Positions 18,100 through 27,597 of a stretch of 64,000 bases of DNA are shown one piece after another. This stretch comes from Variovorax sp. E3 (GTDB taxonomy: Bacteria > Pseudomonadota > Gammaproteobacteria > Burkholderiales > Burkholderiaceae_C), in the NCBI RefSeq assembly GCF_016082275.1, contig NZ_MOWM01000015.1, positions 1 through 64,000 on the forward strand, given 5' to 3'. Each line of letters begins with the position of its first letter. Within the stretch, counting starts at the first letter, position 1. The translations under genes were made by a program, and so were the position numbers. Under the pieces are notes generated by a model. The model was not told the DNA's origin and did not search any database. It saw nothing but the letters and a program-made list of their open reading frames with translations.

Positions 18100-18384
18100 T
18101 GCGGCGTATCTGCGCTGTGCTCAGGCCGAGCTTGGCGTATTCCGCACGGCTTTCACTATGCGGGTGGACCGGACTCGTTTCAGCTGCTGGTAAAGGCCAT
18201 TGAGCGACTCGTGGAACCTGGAGCGCTCGAGCCAGTGCGCCGCACCGATGCCGAATACCTCGTCTGGAGCGCGGTGCACGGGCTGGCGCTGCTCCTCACC
18301 GATGGGCCATTGCGCGGGATGCATGCCACAGCAATCTCCGCACTGGAGCAGCAATTGCCCGACATGGTCGAACGCGGCCTGTAG
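18100..18384 (+). pseudogene. TetR-family regulator, C-terminal remnant
   Basis: Only the ligand-domain end of a TetR regulator survives. One frame gives QAELGVFRTAFT (18120-18158), then a one-base shift leads to SFQLLVKAIERLVEPGALEP and YLVWSAVHGLALLLTDGPL, a pattern typical of the TetR WHG-type C-terminal domain. No helix-turn-helix is present upstream, where the small secreted protein gene begins on the other strand. Decayed gene. Confidence 0.65.
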
Positions 18385-18496
18385 CAAAAGAACCTGCTTT
18401 CTCGACCTTTGCCGATGGCATCAACTCCACCCACCCTGTACCACTCAAGATGAACGCCCTGCACATCGACTTCTGGTATCGACGGGTCCGGGGCTT

Positions 18497-18844
18497 CTAC
18501 TTCGCGGCGTTAACCTGCTGTGGCTGATTCAGGTACTGGGAGGGAATAGCGTCTCTGTAGTAGGCCTTTCCGGTGAGATTCTGATTTGCCGAATGCGCCT
18601 CTTTCACTGCTTCAGCGTTGACGGTATCCCGGGACTTCGAATACCCGAGTGGAGCAACGACTCCGCTCGATGCGGACTCCCGGTAAGGGTCTTCTTTTTT
18701 TGCGACGGTTGCGGCCTCTGCGTCGACGTCCGCCCGAGAGCGAACGCCGGAGCTTTGGAGCACGCCGTCGTAAACCTCTGCTTGGGCAGTTGAAGCAAAA
18801 AGAAGCGCAAAAATAGCGCCCTGAGCAATTTGAATCTTCTTCAT
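18497..18844 (-). CDS. Small secreted protein, paralogue of the 17.6-kb protein
   Basis: 115-residue protein with a clear signal peptide (MKKIQIAQGAIFALLFASTA, cut after AQA). Mature start EVYDGVLQSSGVRSRADVDAE aligns with EAYDGVHGALSTRTREEVNVE in its neighbour. A second repeat-like unit, RDTVNAEAVKEAHSANQN, follows. AAGGA lies upstream of the ATG at 18844; an upstream in-frame extension to 18886 is unlikely. The C-terminus is Gln/Asn-rich. Function unknown. Confidence 0.72.
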   Translation of the reverse strand: MKKIQIAQGAIFALLFASTAQAEVYDGVLQSSGVRSRADVDAEAATVAKKEDPYRESASSGVVAPLGYSKSRDTVNAEAVKEAHSANQNLTGKAYYRDAIPSQYLNQPQQVNAAK

Positions 18845-19037
18845 GTCGGTCCTTGAAAATTTTCGACTGATACTTTCTCGGATCAAACTTTCATCGATCT
18901 GAAAGTTGTCGTCCGGAGAACGAAATTTTCCTGTGCTTTATTGCCGTCTGAATACGGTCACGCGGCAACGCCGCGTCTTCAAAGAAGAAACCTCATCCCT
19001 CATCGCGCAGTAGGTCGCGCAAGTCGAACGTTCTCGC

Positions 19038-19943
19038 TCAAGCACTGCGGGCAGGCTTGAGAGGTTTTATCCGGTCCTCAAGAAAGTTCAGGAAGGCACG
19101 CTGTACAGCCGTACTGTGTCGCCTCTGCAAGTAAACAGCCGACAACCACATGTCGCTGCGAACGAACTTCGACAACGCCGGCACCAGCCGCCCGCTCTCG
19201 ATGTAGGGCGCCAGCATGGCCGTGGGCAAGTAGAGAACCCCTGCTCCCAATAGCGCGGCCTGAATCAGCGGCGCCGCCTCCGTTGCGTCCAGGCGTCCGC
19301 CCACCGGAACTTCCAATGGAGCACCGTCTACTTCGAAACGCCACTTCGGTTGAGGGTTCAGATGGGTGCTGACAAGCGCGTTGTGGCTGGCGAGATCATT
19401 GGGATGAGCCGGCATGCCGTGCGCTGCCCAATACATCGGCGCTGCACAAACGCTCAACTCCATCGCAATCAATCTTCGAACAATAAGATTCTCGTTGGCC
19501 GTCGGCGCAAACCGCAGCGCGATGTCAATGCCTTCCTCCGCCAGATCTACGATCCGGTTGGTGAGGACCAGGTGGATGCTGACTTCCGGGTAGTGGCCCA
19601 GGAAGGTATTGATCAGCGCTGGAAGCTGCGTCTGGTCTATGCCATGCGGCGCGGAAATGCGCAGACGTCCGCGGGGAGTCAACGCTCGATTCTGGAGTTC
19701 CGTTTGAGTTTCCTCCACCAGTTCCAGCATTGGTTTGCTTCTTTCGAGCAGCAATACGCCGGCGTCCGTCAGACTTACAGCGTGGCTGGTGCGGTTCAGC
19801 AAACGGACACCGAAGCGACTTTCCAGCGTCGCGATGTACTTGCTGACGGTTCCTCTGGACAGCTTCAGCTGACTCGCGGCGCGGGAGAAGCTGCCGGAGC
19901 CTGCGACTTCGCTGAAGGTTCTCAAGAGATCCAGGCTATCCAA
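19038..19943 (-). CDS. LysR-family transcriptional regulator
   Basis: 301-residue LysR regulator of the CrgA/DsdC-like branch that controls SDR or aldehyde genes. It starts at TTG 19943 with GGAGAATCCA before it, giving DSLDLLRTFSEVAGSGSFSR; the recognition segment is LSRGTVSKYIATLE. Effector-domain landmarks are RGRLRISAPHGI and EEGIDIALRFAP. Longer frames upstream run through the decayed SDR and are not genuine. It is codirectional with that SDR pseudogene, 38 bp downstream of it. Confidence 0.9.
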   Translation of the reverse strand: MDSLDLLRTFSEVAGSGSFSRAASQLKLSRGTVSKYIATLESRFGVRLLNRTSHAVSLTDAGVLLLERSKPMLELVEETQTELQNRALTPRGRLRISAPHGIDQTQLPALINTFLGHYPEVSIHLVLTNRIVDLAEEGIDIALRFAPTANENLIVRRLIAMELSVCAAPMYWAAHGMPAHPNDLASHNALVSTHLNPQPKWRFEVDGAPLEVPVGGRLDATEAAPLIQAALLGAGVLYLPTAMLAPYIESGRLVPALSKFVRSDMWLSAVYLQRRHSTAVQRAFLNFLEDRIKPLKPARSA

Positions 19944-19981
19944 TGGATTCTCCCTGCTGTAAAAATCCCAAGACGAACTCT

Positions 19982-20572
19982 TCAGGTGAGACCGAGTTTT
20001 TTCCTGAGGCTCGCATCGACGGGGCCTGAGGGCATGAAGCGACGCAGTTTCGTCAGGATGAACGCCTGTCCCAGTGGCGTGCAACACATGCGCCAGGGAC
20101 CCAGTGCCGCCTTCGGCCATTGAGCGCTCGATCGGGTCGCGTTCGCGGCCGTAGTCCGCGATCGGGGCGCTCGCGCGGGGCCCGTTGACGTCAAGGTTGG
20201 TCCGGGTGAACGCCGGCTGCACAGGGTCACGGGAATTCCGAACTGTCGCACCTCGTGATCCAGCGACTCCGACAGTCCTTCGACTGCATGCTTGGTGGCC
20301 GCATACATTCCCATGCACGGCGCCGGCAGCACACCGAACACCGAACTGACATTGACGATTCGCCCGCGACGCTGCTCGCGCATGTACGGGAGCACGGCGC
20401 GCGTGGTGCAAAGCATGCCCGAGACGTTGGCGTCGAATAGCGCCGTGGCCTCGGCCGTCGGTCGCGCGCAGTGCTGAAGACCCGGCAGCCTCGCTGCGGC
20501 AAAGGTTTCCGCAGCGACGCGTCCGATGCCCGATGACGCGCCGGTCACAAGGACAACCGATAAAGCCGACAT
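19982..20572 (-). pseudogene. Short-chain dehydrogenase, deleted and frameshifted
   Basis: An SDR beginning MSALSVVLVTGASSGIGRVA (cofactor motif TGASSGIG). After AAETFAAAR about 70 residues expected in the family, including the NNAG motif, are missing. The frame resumes at ALFDANVSGMLCTTRAVL and keeps the catalytic NVSSV and YAATK. Near 20240 a shift moves the sequence AFTRTNLDVN...IERSMAEG into another frame, and the C-terminus LRRFMPSGPVDASLRKKL returns to the first. Internal deletion plus two shifts indicates real decay, unlike the single-base lesions elsewhere. Confidence 0.8.
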
Positions 20573-20613
20573 GATGCTTTCCTTCGGTATGAATGAATTG
20601 GCGACGAGCGTTG

Positions 20614-23600
20614 TCAATGTGGCGCAGGATGGCCGTGACTCGGCCCGATCCTGAACCAGATGGAATACATGGCCGGCAGAAACACCAGGGTCAGAACCGT
20701 GCCCGCCAAGGTGCCCCCTATCAGCGTGTAGGCGAGCGCGCCCCAAAACACCGAATGGGTCAAGGGGATGAAGGCCAGGATCGCAGCCAGCGCGGTCAGG
20801 ATGACCGGTCGCGCACGCTGCACGGTGGCTTCCACGACCGCCTGGAACGAGTCCAGCCCCTCCTGCTGGTTGTGGTGGATCTGCCCGATCAGGATCAGCG
20901 TGTTGCGCATCAGGATGCCCGACAACGCAACAAGGCCGACCAGCGCATTGATGCCGAATGGCGCCTGGAAAAGAATCAGCGTCGGCACCACGCCGATCAG
21001 GCCCAGCGGACTCGTCAGGAAGACCATGACCATCGCCGAGATGGAGCGCACCTGGAAGATGATGATGAGTAGCGTGATCGCCAGCATGATCGGGAACAGC
21101 GGCAGCATGGCCTTGGTTGCCTTTTCCGACTCCTCGATGGAGCCGGCCTGATCGATGCGGTAGCCGGCCGGCAGCTTGTCCATGAGGGGCCGCAGTTGTG
21201 CGGTGATGGCCGTCGACACGTCCGGCGGCTGCAGGCCATCGGCGATGTCACCATGCACGGTGATCGTCGGCATGCGGTCGCGCCGGCGCATGACTGGTTC
21301 TTCCATGCGTACGTCGACCTCGCCGACCTGGGACAGCGGAATGCGCTGCCCGTTCGCGCCGGACAGCGTGAAGTCCGCGATCCTCGCCGGATCCAGGCGA
21401 GTGGTGCCGGCCGAACGAGCCACGACCTGCACCGTGCGGATGTCCTCGCGCACCGCCGTCACGGGCACGCCGCTCAGGAAAAACTGCAGCTGCTGTGCCA
21501 CCGCGCTGGAGGTCAGCCCCACGGCCTGCAAACGGTCCTGGTGCAAGATGAAGTGCAGCGTGGGCGTGCGCGTACCCCAGTCAGAGTTGACCGTACGCAT
21601 CATCGGACTGGCATTCATGACCTGCTGCACCTCGGCTGCGATGCTGCGCAGCTTGTCGGGGTCCGGACCCGTGACCCGGTAGGCGACGGGGAACGGCGAA
21701 TACGGGCCGAACACGAGTTGGGTGACGCGCGAGCGCGCCTCGGGGGTCAGACCATCGGCGATCGCCTGGCGCAGCCGTAGCTTCAAGGCGTCGCGCTCTT
21801 CCTGGCTGCCCGTGCGGACCACGATCTTGGCGAACGACGGATCGGGCAGTTCCGGCCCCATCGCGAAGTAGAAACGCGGCGCGCCCTGCCCGATGTAGGC
21901 CGTGACGATACGGGCCTCCTCTTGCTTGGCCAGCCAGGCCTCCACCTTCGCCACAGCATCGCTGGTCTGCGTGATCGACGTGCCATAAGGCATCTGCACC
22001 TCGATCAGAACCTCGGGCCGGTCCGAGATGGGGAAGAACTGCTTCTTCACGAGTCCCATACCGAGAATGGCCACCACGAAAAGGCCCACCACCGCACCGG
22101 CGACCAGCCACTTGCGCGCAATGATGCGCCCCAGCACCCCGCGCAGGCGGTTGTAGCGCGGCGTGTCGTAGATCGCGGCATGACCGCCCTCAACCTTCTT
22201 GAAATCGGGCAGCAGCTTGACGCCCAGGTAGGGCGTGAAGACCACCGCGACGACCCAGGACGCGATCAGCGCAATGCCGACGATCCAGAACATGTTGCTG
22301 GTGTATTCGCCCGCGGTCGATGGCGCGAAGCCATTGGGCATGAAGCCGACGGCCGTGACCAGCGTGCCCGAGAGCATCGGCGCCGCGGTGTGGCTCCAGG
22401 CATAGGCAGAAGCGGACACACGGCTGTAGCCCTCCTCCATCTTCACCACCATCATCTCGATGGCGATGATGGCGTCGTCCACCAGCAGGCCCAGCGCGAG
22501 GATCAGCGACCCGAGCGTGATGCGATCGAAGTTCTTGCCGGTCGCGGCCATCACCACGAAGACGATAGCCAATGTCAACGGCACGGCTGCGGCAACCACG
22601 AGGCCTGCGCGCCAGCCCATGCTCAGGAAGCTCACCAGCATGACCACCAGCAGCGCGGCAAAGAACTTGACCATGAACTCGTCAACCGAGGCGCTGATGT
22701 TGACGGCCTGGTCCGTGACCTTGCCCAGGCTCATGCCCAACGGCTGTTCGGCATTGATGGCACCGACCTCGTGATCCAGCGCCTTGCCCAGGTCCAGGCC
22801 GTTCCAGCCGTCGCGCATGACCACGCCCAGCAGCAGGGCCGGCTCGCCGCCGTTGCGGATCATGAAGGTCGCCGGGTCTTCATAGCCACGCTTGACGGTG
22901 GCGATGTCTGACAGTTTCAGGGTGCGGCCCTGTGCCACGACCGGCGTGTCGCGGATCTTCTGCAGTTCATCGAAAGAGCCGTCCAGGCGAATGAACACCT
23001 GAGGCCCCTTGGTTTCGACGGAGCCCGCCGGCGTCAGGGCATTCTGGCCGTTGAGCGCGCCGAACACGTCCTGCGGGCCGATACCCAAGGTTGCCAGGCG
23101 CTCATGCGAGAACTCGACATAGATGCGTTCGGATTGCTCGCCGGCGATGTTGACCTTCTTCACGCCCGGCACATGCAGGAGACGCTGACGCAGCGTCTCC
23201 GCGTCGCGCACCAGCAAGCGCTGTGCTTCGCCCTTGGCCTTGAGCGCGTATAGCGCAAAAGTGACGTCCGCGTATTCGTCGTTGATCATCGGCCCGATCA
23301 CACCGGCCGGAAGGTTGCCCGCCTCGTCGCCGACTTTCTTGCGGGCCTGATAGAACTGCTCCTGCACCCGCGAAGGTGGCGTGCTGTCGAGCAGCGTCAG
23401 GGTCGTGAAGGCGAGACCGGGCCTGGTGTAGGTTTCGGAGCGGTCGTAGTAGCGCAGTTCCTGCAGGCGCTTCTCGATCTTCTCGGCGACCTGGTCCTGC
23501 ATCTCCTGCGCGGTGGCACCAGGCCAGACCGTAATGATGGTCATCACCTTGACGGTGAACGCGGGGTCTTCCGCCCGGCCCAGTTTGAAGAACGCAACAA

Positions 23601-23691
23601 GACCCGCCAGCGAGATCAGGCAGATCAGAAACAGGGTGATGGAGCGCTCGCGCACGGCAAGCGCCGACAGGTTGAATCGGCCTTCGCTCAC
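20614..23691 (-). CDS. RND multidrug efflux transporter permease
   Basis: 1025-residue inner-membrane RND pump (HAE1-like/AcrB superfamily). It shows the N-terminal transmembrane helix (ITLFLICLISLAGLVAFFKL), a periplasmic porter domain starting near PAFTVKVMTIITVWPGA, the LALGLLVDDAIIAIEM segment of TM4 with the proton-relay Asp pair, and a second porter repeat. The last membrane block contains GLVALSGILMRNTLI. It starts with GTG at 23691, overlapping the adaptor stop (GTGA), so the two are translationally coupled. Drug or solvent substrates cannot be read from sequence. Confidence 0.95.
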   Translation of the reverse strand: MSEGRFNLSALAVRERSITLFLICLISLAGLVAFFKLGRAEDPAFTVKVMTIITVWPGATAQEMQDQVAEKIEKRLQELRYYDRSETYTRPGLAFTTLTLLDSTPPSRVQEQFYQARKKVGDEAGNLPAGVIGPMINDEYADVTFALYALKAKGEAQRLLVRDAETLRQRLLHVPGVKKVNIAGEQSERIYVEFSHERLATLGIGPQDVFGALNGQNALTPAGSVETKGPQVFIRLDGSFDELQKIRDTPVVAQGRTLKLSDIATVKRGYEDPATFMIRNGGEPALLLGVVMRDGWNGLDLGKALDHEVGAINAEQPLGMSLGKVTDQAVNISASVDEFMVKFFAALLVVMLVSFLSMGWRAGLVVAAAVPLTLAIVFVVMAATGKNFDRITLGSLILALGLLVDDAIIAIEMMVVKMEEGYSRVSASAYAWSHTAAPMLSGTLVTAVGFMPNGFAPSTAGEYTSNMFWIVGIALIASWVVAVVFTPYLGVKLLPDFKKVEGGHAAIYDTPRYNRLRGVLGRIIARKWLVAGAVVGLFVVAILGMGLVKKQFFPISDRPEVLIEVQMPYGTSITQTSDAVAKVEAWLAKQEEARIVTAYIGQGAPRFYFAMGPELPDPSFAKIVVRTGSQEERDALKLRLRQAIADGLTPEARSRVTQLVFGPYSPFPVAYRVTGPDPDKLRSIAAEVQQVMNASPMMRTVNSDWGTRTPTLHFILHQDRLQAVGLTSSAVAQQLQFFLSGVPVTAVREDIRTVQVVARSAGTTRLDPARIADFTLSGANGQRIPLSQVGEVDVRMEEPVMRRRDRMPTITVHGDIADGLQPPDVSTAITAQLRPLMDKLPAGYRIDQAGSIEESEKATKAMLPLFPIMLAITLLIIIFQVRSISAMVMVFLTSPLGLIGVVPTLILFQAPFGINALVGLVALSGILMRNTLILIGQIHHNQQEGLDSFQAVVEATVQRARPVILTALAAILAFIPLTHSVFWGALAYTLIGGTLAGTVLTLVFLPAMYSIWFRIGPSHGHPAPH

Positions 23692-24797
23692 GGGCGGACC
23701 CCGTCAGCAGCAGTCTGGCCCGCTACCCGCACCTGCTCGCCCTCATGCAACAGGTGGGCGCCGAGCGCGACGATCCGGTCGCCTGGCTTGAGTTGGCCGC
23801 CGACGATGCGTGCGCCTTCGTCATCCAGGCGCCCGACCACGACCGACCGCCAGTTGACCTTGGCCGGCTCTGCGCCGATGACCCACACGCCCGGCCCCTT
23901 GCCAGCATCGAACAGGGCGCCGATCGGCACTTGCAAGGCACCTTGCGCAGGGGAAAGCCCGTCCGGAATCCGGATGGTGACCGTGGCGCCCAGCGGCGCA
24001 TTGGCAAGGTCGCCCTTGAGCACGTAGCGCGCCTCGAAGGTGCGGGTCTGCCGATCCGCGGCCTCCGAGAGCTGCCGCAGCGTGGTCGGCACCGTCACGC
24101 CCTCTTGGCCGAAAAGCGCGGCCTGTCCGGCGGAACCGACCGCCGGACGCAGGGTTTCCGGCAATTGGACAACGGCTTCGCGCGGACCGGCCCGGGCCAC
24201 GCGCACCACGGCCTGCCCAGCGCTCACGACCTGACCGGGTTCGGCCAGCGTTTCCATGACGACGCCATCGCCGTCCGCCACGAGCTCGGCATAGCGGCTC
24301 GCGTTGCGGGCCACGTCGGCTTGGGCCTCGGCCGCGCCGAGCTGGGCTTTGGCGGCGTCCGCAGCCGCCTTGATCTGGTCGTAGGCCGATGCCGAGATCG
24401 CACCGGTGCCGCGCAGATCGCGGTAGCGGGCTTCATCCTCCGCCGTCTGCAGCGAGCGCGCCCGCGCGGCGGCGACCGCCTCCAGCTGGGCATGGGCCGC
24501 GAGCTTCAGATCGGCAGGGTCGATGCGCATGAGCAACTGACCGCGCTTGACGGCCTGCCCCGCATCCACCAGCCGTTCCAGCACCTTGCCGGAAACTCGG
24601 AATCCCAGGTCACTCTGGACCCGGGCGGCTACGGTGCCAGTGAAGGCGCGTGATGTGGCACCGGCCTCCTGGACGGTGGCGGTGCGCACTTGCGGCGCCT
24701 GGGTGCGCGGATCGGACGGCGACTTTTCGCCGCAAGCGGCCAGCGCGAACGGCAATGCGCAGATGACTGCAGAGGTAGCAAGGCGGCGCCAAAACAT
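23688..24797 (-). CDS. RND efflux periplasmic adaptor (membrane fusion lipoprotein)
   Basis: 369-residue membrane-fusion protein. The lipobox LAAC places the lipidated cysteine at residue 22. Downstream are RVSGKVLERLVDAGQAVKRG (first half of the lipoyl motif), a short alpha-hairpin of Ala-rich coiled coil, DGVVMETLAEPGQVV (second half), a beta-barrel domain and a GDRIVALG C-terminal strand. It links the RND pump with the outer-membrane factor. The promoter region contains the TetR-type operator at 24843-24866. Confidence 0.94.
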   Translation of the reverse strand: MFWRRLATSAVICALPFALAACGEKSPSDPRTQAPQVRTATVQEAGATSRAFTGTVAARVQSDLGFRVSGKVLERLVDAGQAVKRGQLLMRIDPADLKLAAHAQLEAVAAARARSLQTAEDEARYRDLRGTGAISASAYDQIKAAADAAKAQLGAAEAQADVARNASRYAELVADGDGVVMETLAEPGQVVSAGQAVVRVARAGPREAVVQLPETLRPAVGSAGQAALFGQEGVTVPTTLRQLSEAADRQTRTFEARYVLKGDLANAPLGATVTIRIPDGLSPAQGALQVPIGALFDAGKGPGVWVIGAEPAKVNWRSVVVGRLDDEGARIVGGQLKPGDRIVALGAHLLHEGEQVRVAGQTAADGVRP

Positions 24798-24842
24798 GAG
24801 GATCCCGGTGACGAAGTGATCAGGACCCGCATTTTGGTACTA

Positions 24843-24866
24843 GTGACCAATTCAGTCAATAGTCAC
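24843..24866. promoter_or_regulatory. TetR operator upstream of the efflux adaptor
   Basis: A 24-bp site with arms GTGACCA and TAGTCAC lies 46 bp upstream of the adaptor start. It is 17/24 identical to the site before the outer-membrane factor gene, with the arms conserved and the centre variable, as expected for a dimeric TetR repressor. Confidence 0.65.
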
Positions 24867-24878
24867 GATGAATTCAGC

Positions 24879-25496
24879 TCATGGCGAAAGGCTGCGCAGC
24901 ACCAGCCCGGACAGCTGCGCCGGCGCTTGGGCCGTGTGGTCGAAGCTGTACTGCAGGAGCAGCGGATTGATGTAGGGGTGCATGACAAGGTAGATGGCGC
25001 CTGCCGCCTCGTCCAGCGGCGTCTTGCGCTCGAACTCGCCCATTTCCCGGCCTTCGCGCAGGATGTCCTGGAGCAGTTGCCGGATGCGCTCTTCATAGAC
25101 GACCACGGCCTGCCAGCGCTCGCTGGCGGCCGAGATCGCGATTTCGTAGAGCTTGCGATCCTCGGAGAACAGCCGAAGGCTTGCCTCGACCACCGCCTTG
25201 AACATCCGGCGCAGTTTCTCGGGGGAGCGGTCGGCGGCATCGACCGCCGCCCGGACTTCGGCCTCGATCTCGCGCAGGCAGTTCGCGCAGATCATTTCAC
25301 CGATCGCCTGCTTGGACTCGAAGAACTTGTAGATGTAGGCCTTGGAAAATCCGATGGCCTTGGCGAGGTCGGAGACGGTCGTCTTCTCGTAGCCATACCG
25401 GCTGAAGTGCTCGGTGGCCGCGACAACGATCTGGTCCCGCACGTCGTGGTCGGCGGGGCCGCGCGCCACAGCCGGAGAAAGAGTTGCATTGCTCAT
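24879..25496 (-). CDS. TetR-family repressor of the efflux operon
   Basis: 205-residue TetR regulator. The helix-turn-helix (about 20-65) reads IVVAATEHFSRYGYEKTTVSDLAK followed by GFSKAYIYKFFESKQAI. The C-terminal domain is of the type that binds hydrophobic ligands. The gene sits between the divergent outer-membrane factor and the adaptor-pump pair. Both flanking intergenic regions carry the same 24-bp inverted repeat, so autoregulation and control of all four genes are likely. Confidence 0.94.
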   Translation of the reverse strand: MSNATLSPAVARGPADHDVRDQIVVAATEHFSRYGYEKTTVSDLAKAIGFSKAYIYKFFESKQAIGEMICANCLREIEAEVRAAVDAADRSPEKLRRMFKAVVEASLRLFSEDRKLYEIAISAASERWQAVVVYEERIRQLLQDILREGREMGEFERKTPLDEAAGAIYLVMHPYINPLLLQYSFDHTAQAPAQLSGLVLRSLSP

Positions 25497-25536
25497 GGGG
25501 CGGCAGCTTACCGCGAGCGAGGAAAATCAACAACGA

Positions 25537-25560
25537 GTGACCATTTTGAATTATAGTCAC
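25537..25560. promoter_or_regulatory. TetR operator between the regulator and outer-membrane factor genes
   Basis: The 24-bp site runs GTGACCA, a ten-base centre, then TAGTCAC, between the starts of the TetR gene (25496) and the outer-membrane factor gene (25606). It has the same arms and the same spacing as the site at 24843-24866. Confidence 0.65.
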
Positions 25561-25605
25561 ATCAATTCAACGTTTTCTTTCCCGCCCTCTTTCCAAGAGA
25601 AGCCC

Positions 25606-27063
25606 ATGCTCCAGCGCGTTCTTGTCCCGCTCTTCGCCGTCAGCCTCGTCGCAGGTTGCGCTGTCGGTCCCAACTATGTCCAGCCTGATATGCCCCTGCC
25701 ACAGCAGTACCTCGGTCAGGCGGCTGTCGATGCACGGCCTGCCTCAACGAGCGTCGACCGACTCGCATGGTGGACAGGTTTCGGCGACCCGCAACTGGCT
25801 CGGTTCGTCACGCTTGCACTGGCGCAGAACCTCGATCTTGCGCAGGCGTCCGCACGCGTCGCTCAAGCGCGCGCGGGTCTGGGCGCGGCCAATGCCACTT
25901 TACTGCCCTCGGGAAACATCAGTGGACAAGCCGCCCGGGCTTATCAGTCCGTTGAAACGCCGTTGGGACAAGTCTTGAACTCGAGGCCCGGCTTCGACCG
26001 CTACGGCAACGCCTACGAAGCGAACCTCGGTGCAAGCTGGGAAGTGGATGTTTTCGGCGGCCTGCGCCGTGGACGCGAAGCGGCACTTGCCGAGTACCAG
26101 GCTTCGGAAGCAGGCGCGGCCGCAACAGGGTTGACCGTGGCGGCGCAGACCGCCGACATCTATATCAGCATCCGCGGACTGCAGACCCGGCTCGACGTGG
26201 CGCGCCGGCAGATGCTCACGCAGCAGGAGTTGCTGTCCAAGGTCAATCTTCTGTATGGCAAGGGGTTGACGGCCGAACTTCAGGTGCGGCAGGCCGAAGG
26301 CGCGCTGGCCCAGGTTCGTGCATCCGTCCCGGCGCTCGAGTCGGGGCTGGACGCGGCCATGAATGCGCTGGATGTGATGCTGGGCTCGCCCCCGGGCACG
26401 CACCGGGCGGAATTGGCAGACCTGGGCGCCATCCCGGTCGCCCCGCAGATCACGGACGCGGGAACGCCCGGCGATTTACTCAGGCGACGGCCCGATCTGA
26501 TCGCGTCCGAGCGTCGCCTCGCCGCATCGAATGCTCGCATCGGTGTCGCCATTGCCGAGTACTACCCCAAGCTTTCCCTGAGCGGCCTGATCGGCAGCGC
26601 GACATCGGTGTCCGGCGGCAACCTGTTCTCCAGCGGCGCAAGCCAGGCCACTGGCGTGCTGGGCCTGCGCTGGCGCCTGTTCGACTTTGGCCGCATCAAC
26701 GCGCAGATCGATCTCGCCAAGGGTCAGGATGCCGAATTGCTAGCCGCGTATCGGCTGGCCGTGCTGCGTGCTACCGAAGATGTGGAAAACGCTTTCTCGA
26801 CCTTGGTCAAGCGCGAGGAGCAAGCCAGCGTTCTTGCGCAGGGCGTCGACTCGCTCGGCCGTGCGCGAGACGCGTCATTCGCTGCTTACCAGAAAGGCGT
26901 CGTCAGCCTGATCGAAGTGCTTCAGGCAGACGAGAACCTGCTGCGCGCTTCCGACGCACAAGCACAGGCCCAGACCGAATCGGCACGCGCCGCGGTCACC
27001 GCCTTCAAGGCATTGGGGGGCGGCTGGCAAGCAAGCGGAACCGACGCGGTTGCAACTCGATAG
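25606..27063 (+). CDS. NodT-family efflux outer-membrane lipoprotein
   Basis: 485-residue TolC-like channel of the NodT/OprM family. A lipobox LVAGC gives the lipid cysteine at residue 18, followed by AVGPNYVQPDMPLPQQY. Two outer-membrane-factor repeats carry the usual helices, with LRRRPDLIASERRLAASNARIGVA as the strongest family signature. The C-terminus ends ESARAAVTAFKALGGGW. It is divergent from the TetR-adaptor-pump genes but shares their operator. The start at 25606 is chosen from the signal peptide; longer frames enter the TetR promoter. Confidence 0.94.
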   Translation: MLQRVLVPLFAVSLVAGCAVGPNYVQPDMPLPQQYLGQAAVDARPASTSVDRLAWWTGFGDPQLARFVTLALAQNLDLAQASARVAQARAGLGAANATLLPSGNISGQAARAYQSVETPLGQVLNSRPGFDRYGNAYEANLGASWEVDVFGGLRRGREAALAEYQASEAGAAATGLTVAAQTADIYISIRGLQTRLDVARRQMLTQQELLSKVNLLYGKGLTAELQVRQAEGALAQVRASVPALESGLDAAMNALDVMLGSPPGTHRAELADLGAIPVAPQITDAGTPGDLLRRRPDLIASERRLAASNARIGVAIAEYYPKLSLSGLIGSATSVSGGNLFSSGASQATGVLGLRWRLFDFGRINAQIDLAKGQDAELLAAYRLAVLRATEDVENAFSTLVKREEQASVLAQGVDSLGRARDASFAAYQKGVVSLIEVLQADENLLRASDAQAQAQTESARAAVTAFKALGGGWQASGTDAVATR

Positions 27064-27113
27064 GTGCCGTCCGTGCACGACCCTTTGCAAGCACTTGGAC
27101 GGGGGAAATCAAA

Positions 27114-27335
27114 ATGAGTGATGACTGCGGTGCTACAGAAAAAACTGCGCCAGGCTTCTGGCGGAAATTGATGCTGGCGCTTGAAGGTATGGACGAGTCC
27201 TATGTAGCGGACTTGGAATCGCGCATTCGCATGCTCGAAGTTGAGGTAGCTCGACTTGGTGAACTCGAAAGAAAGCGCGGAAACTCCTCGCCGCACGGCG
27301 CTACCTGGAATGCTTCTGAAGCCTCCGGCTCATGA
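27114..27335 (+). CDS. Small hypothetical protein
   Basis: 73-residue protein preceded by GGGGGA. It is acidic with a probable short amphipathic/coiled-coil segment (SYVADLESRIRMLEVEVARL). No signal peptide or known domain is seen. It follows the outer-membrane factor gene by 50 bp and stops exactly where an IS3 fragment begins, so the C-terminus may be altered. Confidence 0.45.
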   Translation: MSDDCGATEKTAPGFWRKLMLALEGMDESYVADLESRIRMLEVEVARLGELERKRGNSSPHGATWNASEASGS

Positions 27336-27480
27336 GTTACACGGCGAAAGCCGTAGCCGGGAAGCTCATCCTGGATGCTCTCGATAAGCTGAGCCACCTG
27401 AAGATCGCTCAAGGCCACGACGGCTCGTTGGCCCGAGAGTAGAACGTGTCGCGCGGCAGTTCGATCACTTGCCCCCGTTG
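27330..27480 (-). pseudogene. IS3-family transposase OrfB fragment
   Basis: Two adjacent minus-strand frames give VIELPRDTFYSRANE (27440-27475) and LSDLQVAQLIESIQDELPGY then GFRRVTHE (27335-27415). The spacing and the PGYGFRRVT motif match the start of IS3-group OrfB, before the integrase core. The catalytic DDE region and ends are missing. Confidence 0.55.
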
Positions 27481-27597
27481 AATGGAGCAGGCTTCGGGCC
27501 GCTGATGATGGGGCTGGCGGCTATTGATGCAGGATGCGGGGCTCGCAACCTCTGTATTGCGTCGTGCGCAATTGCCGGGCGATTTATTTCTCGCCAA

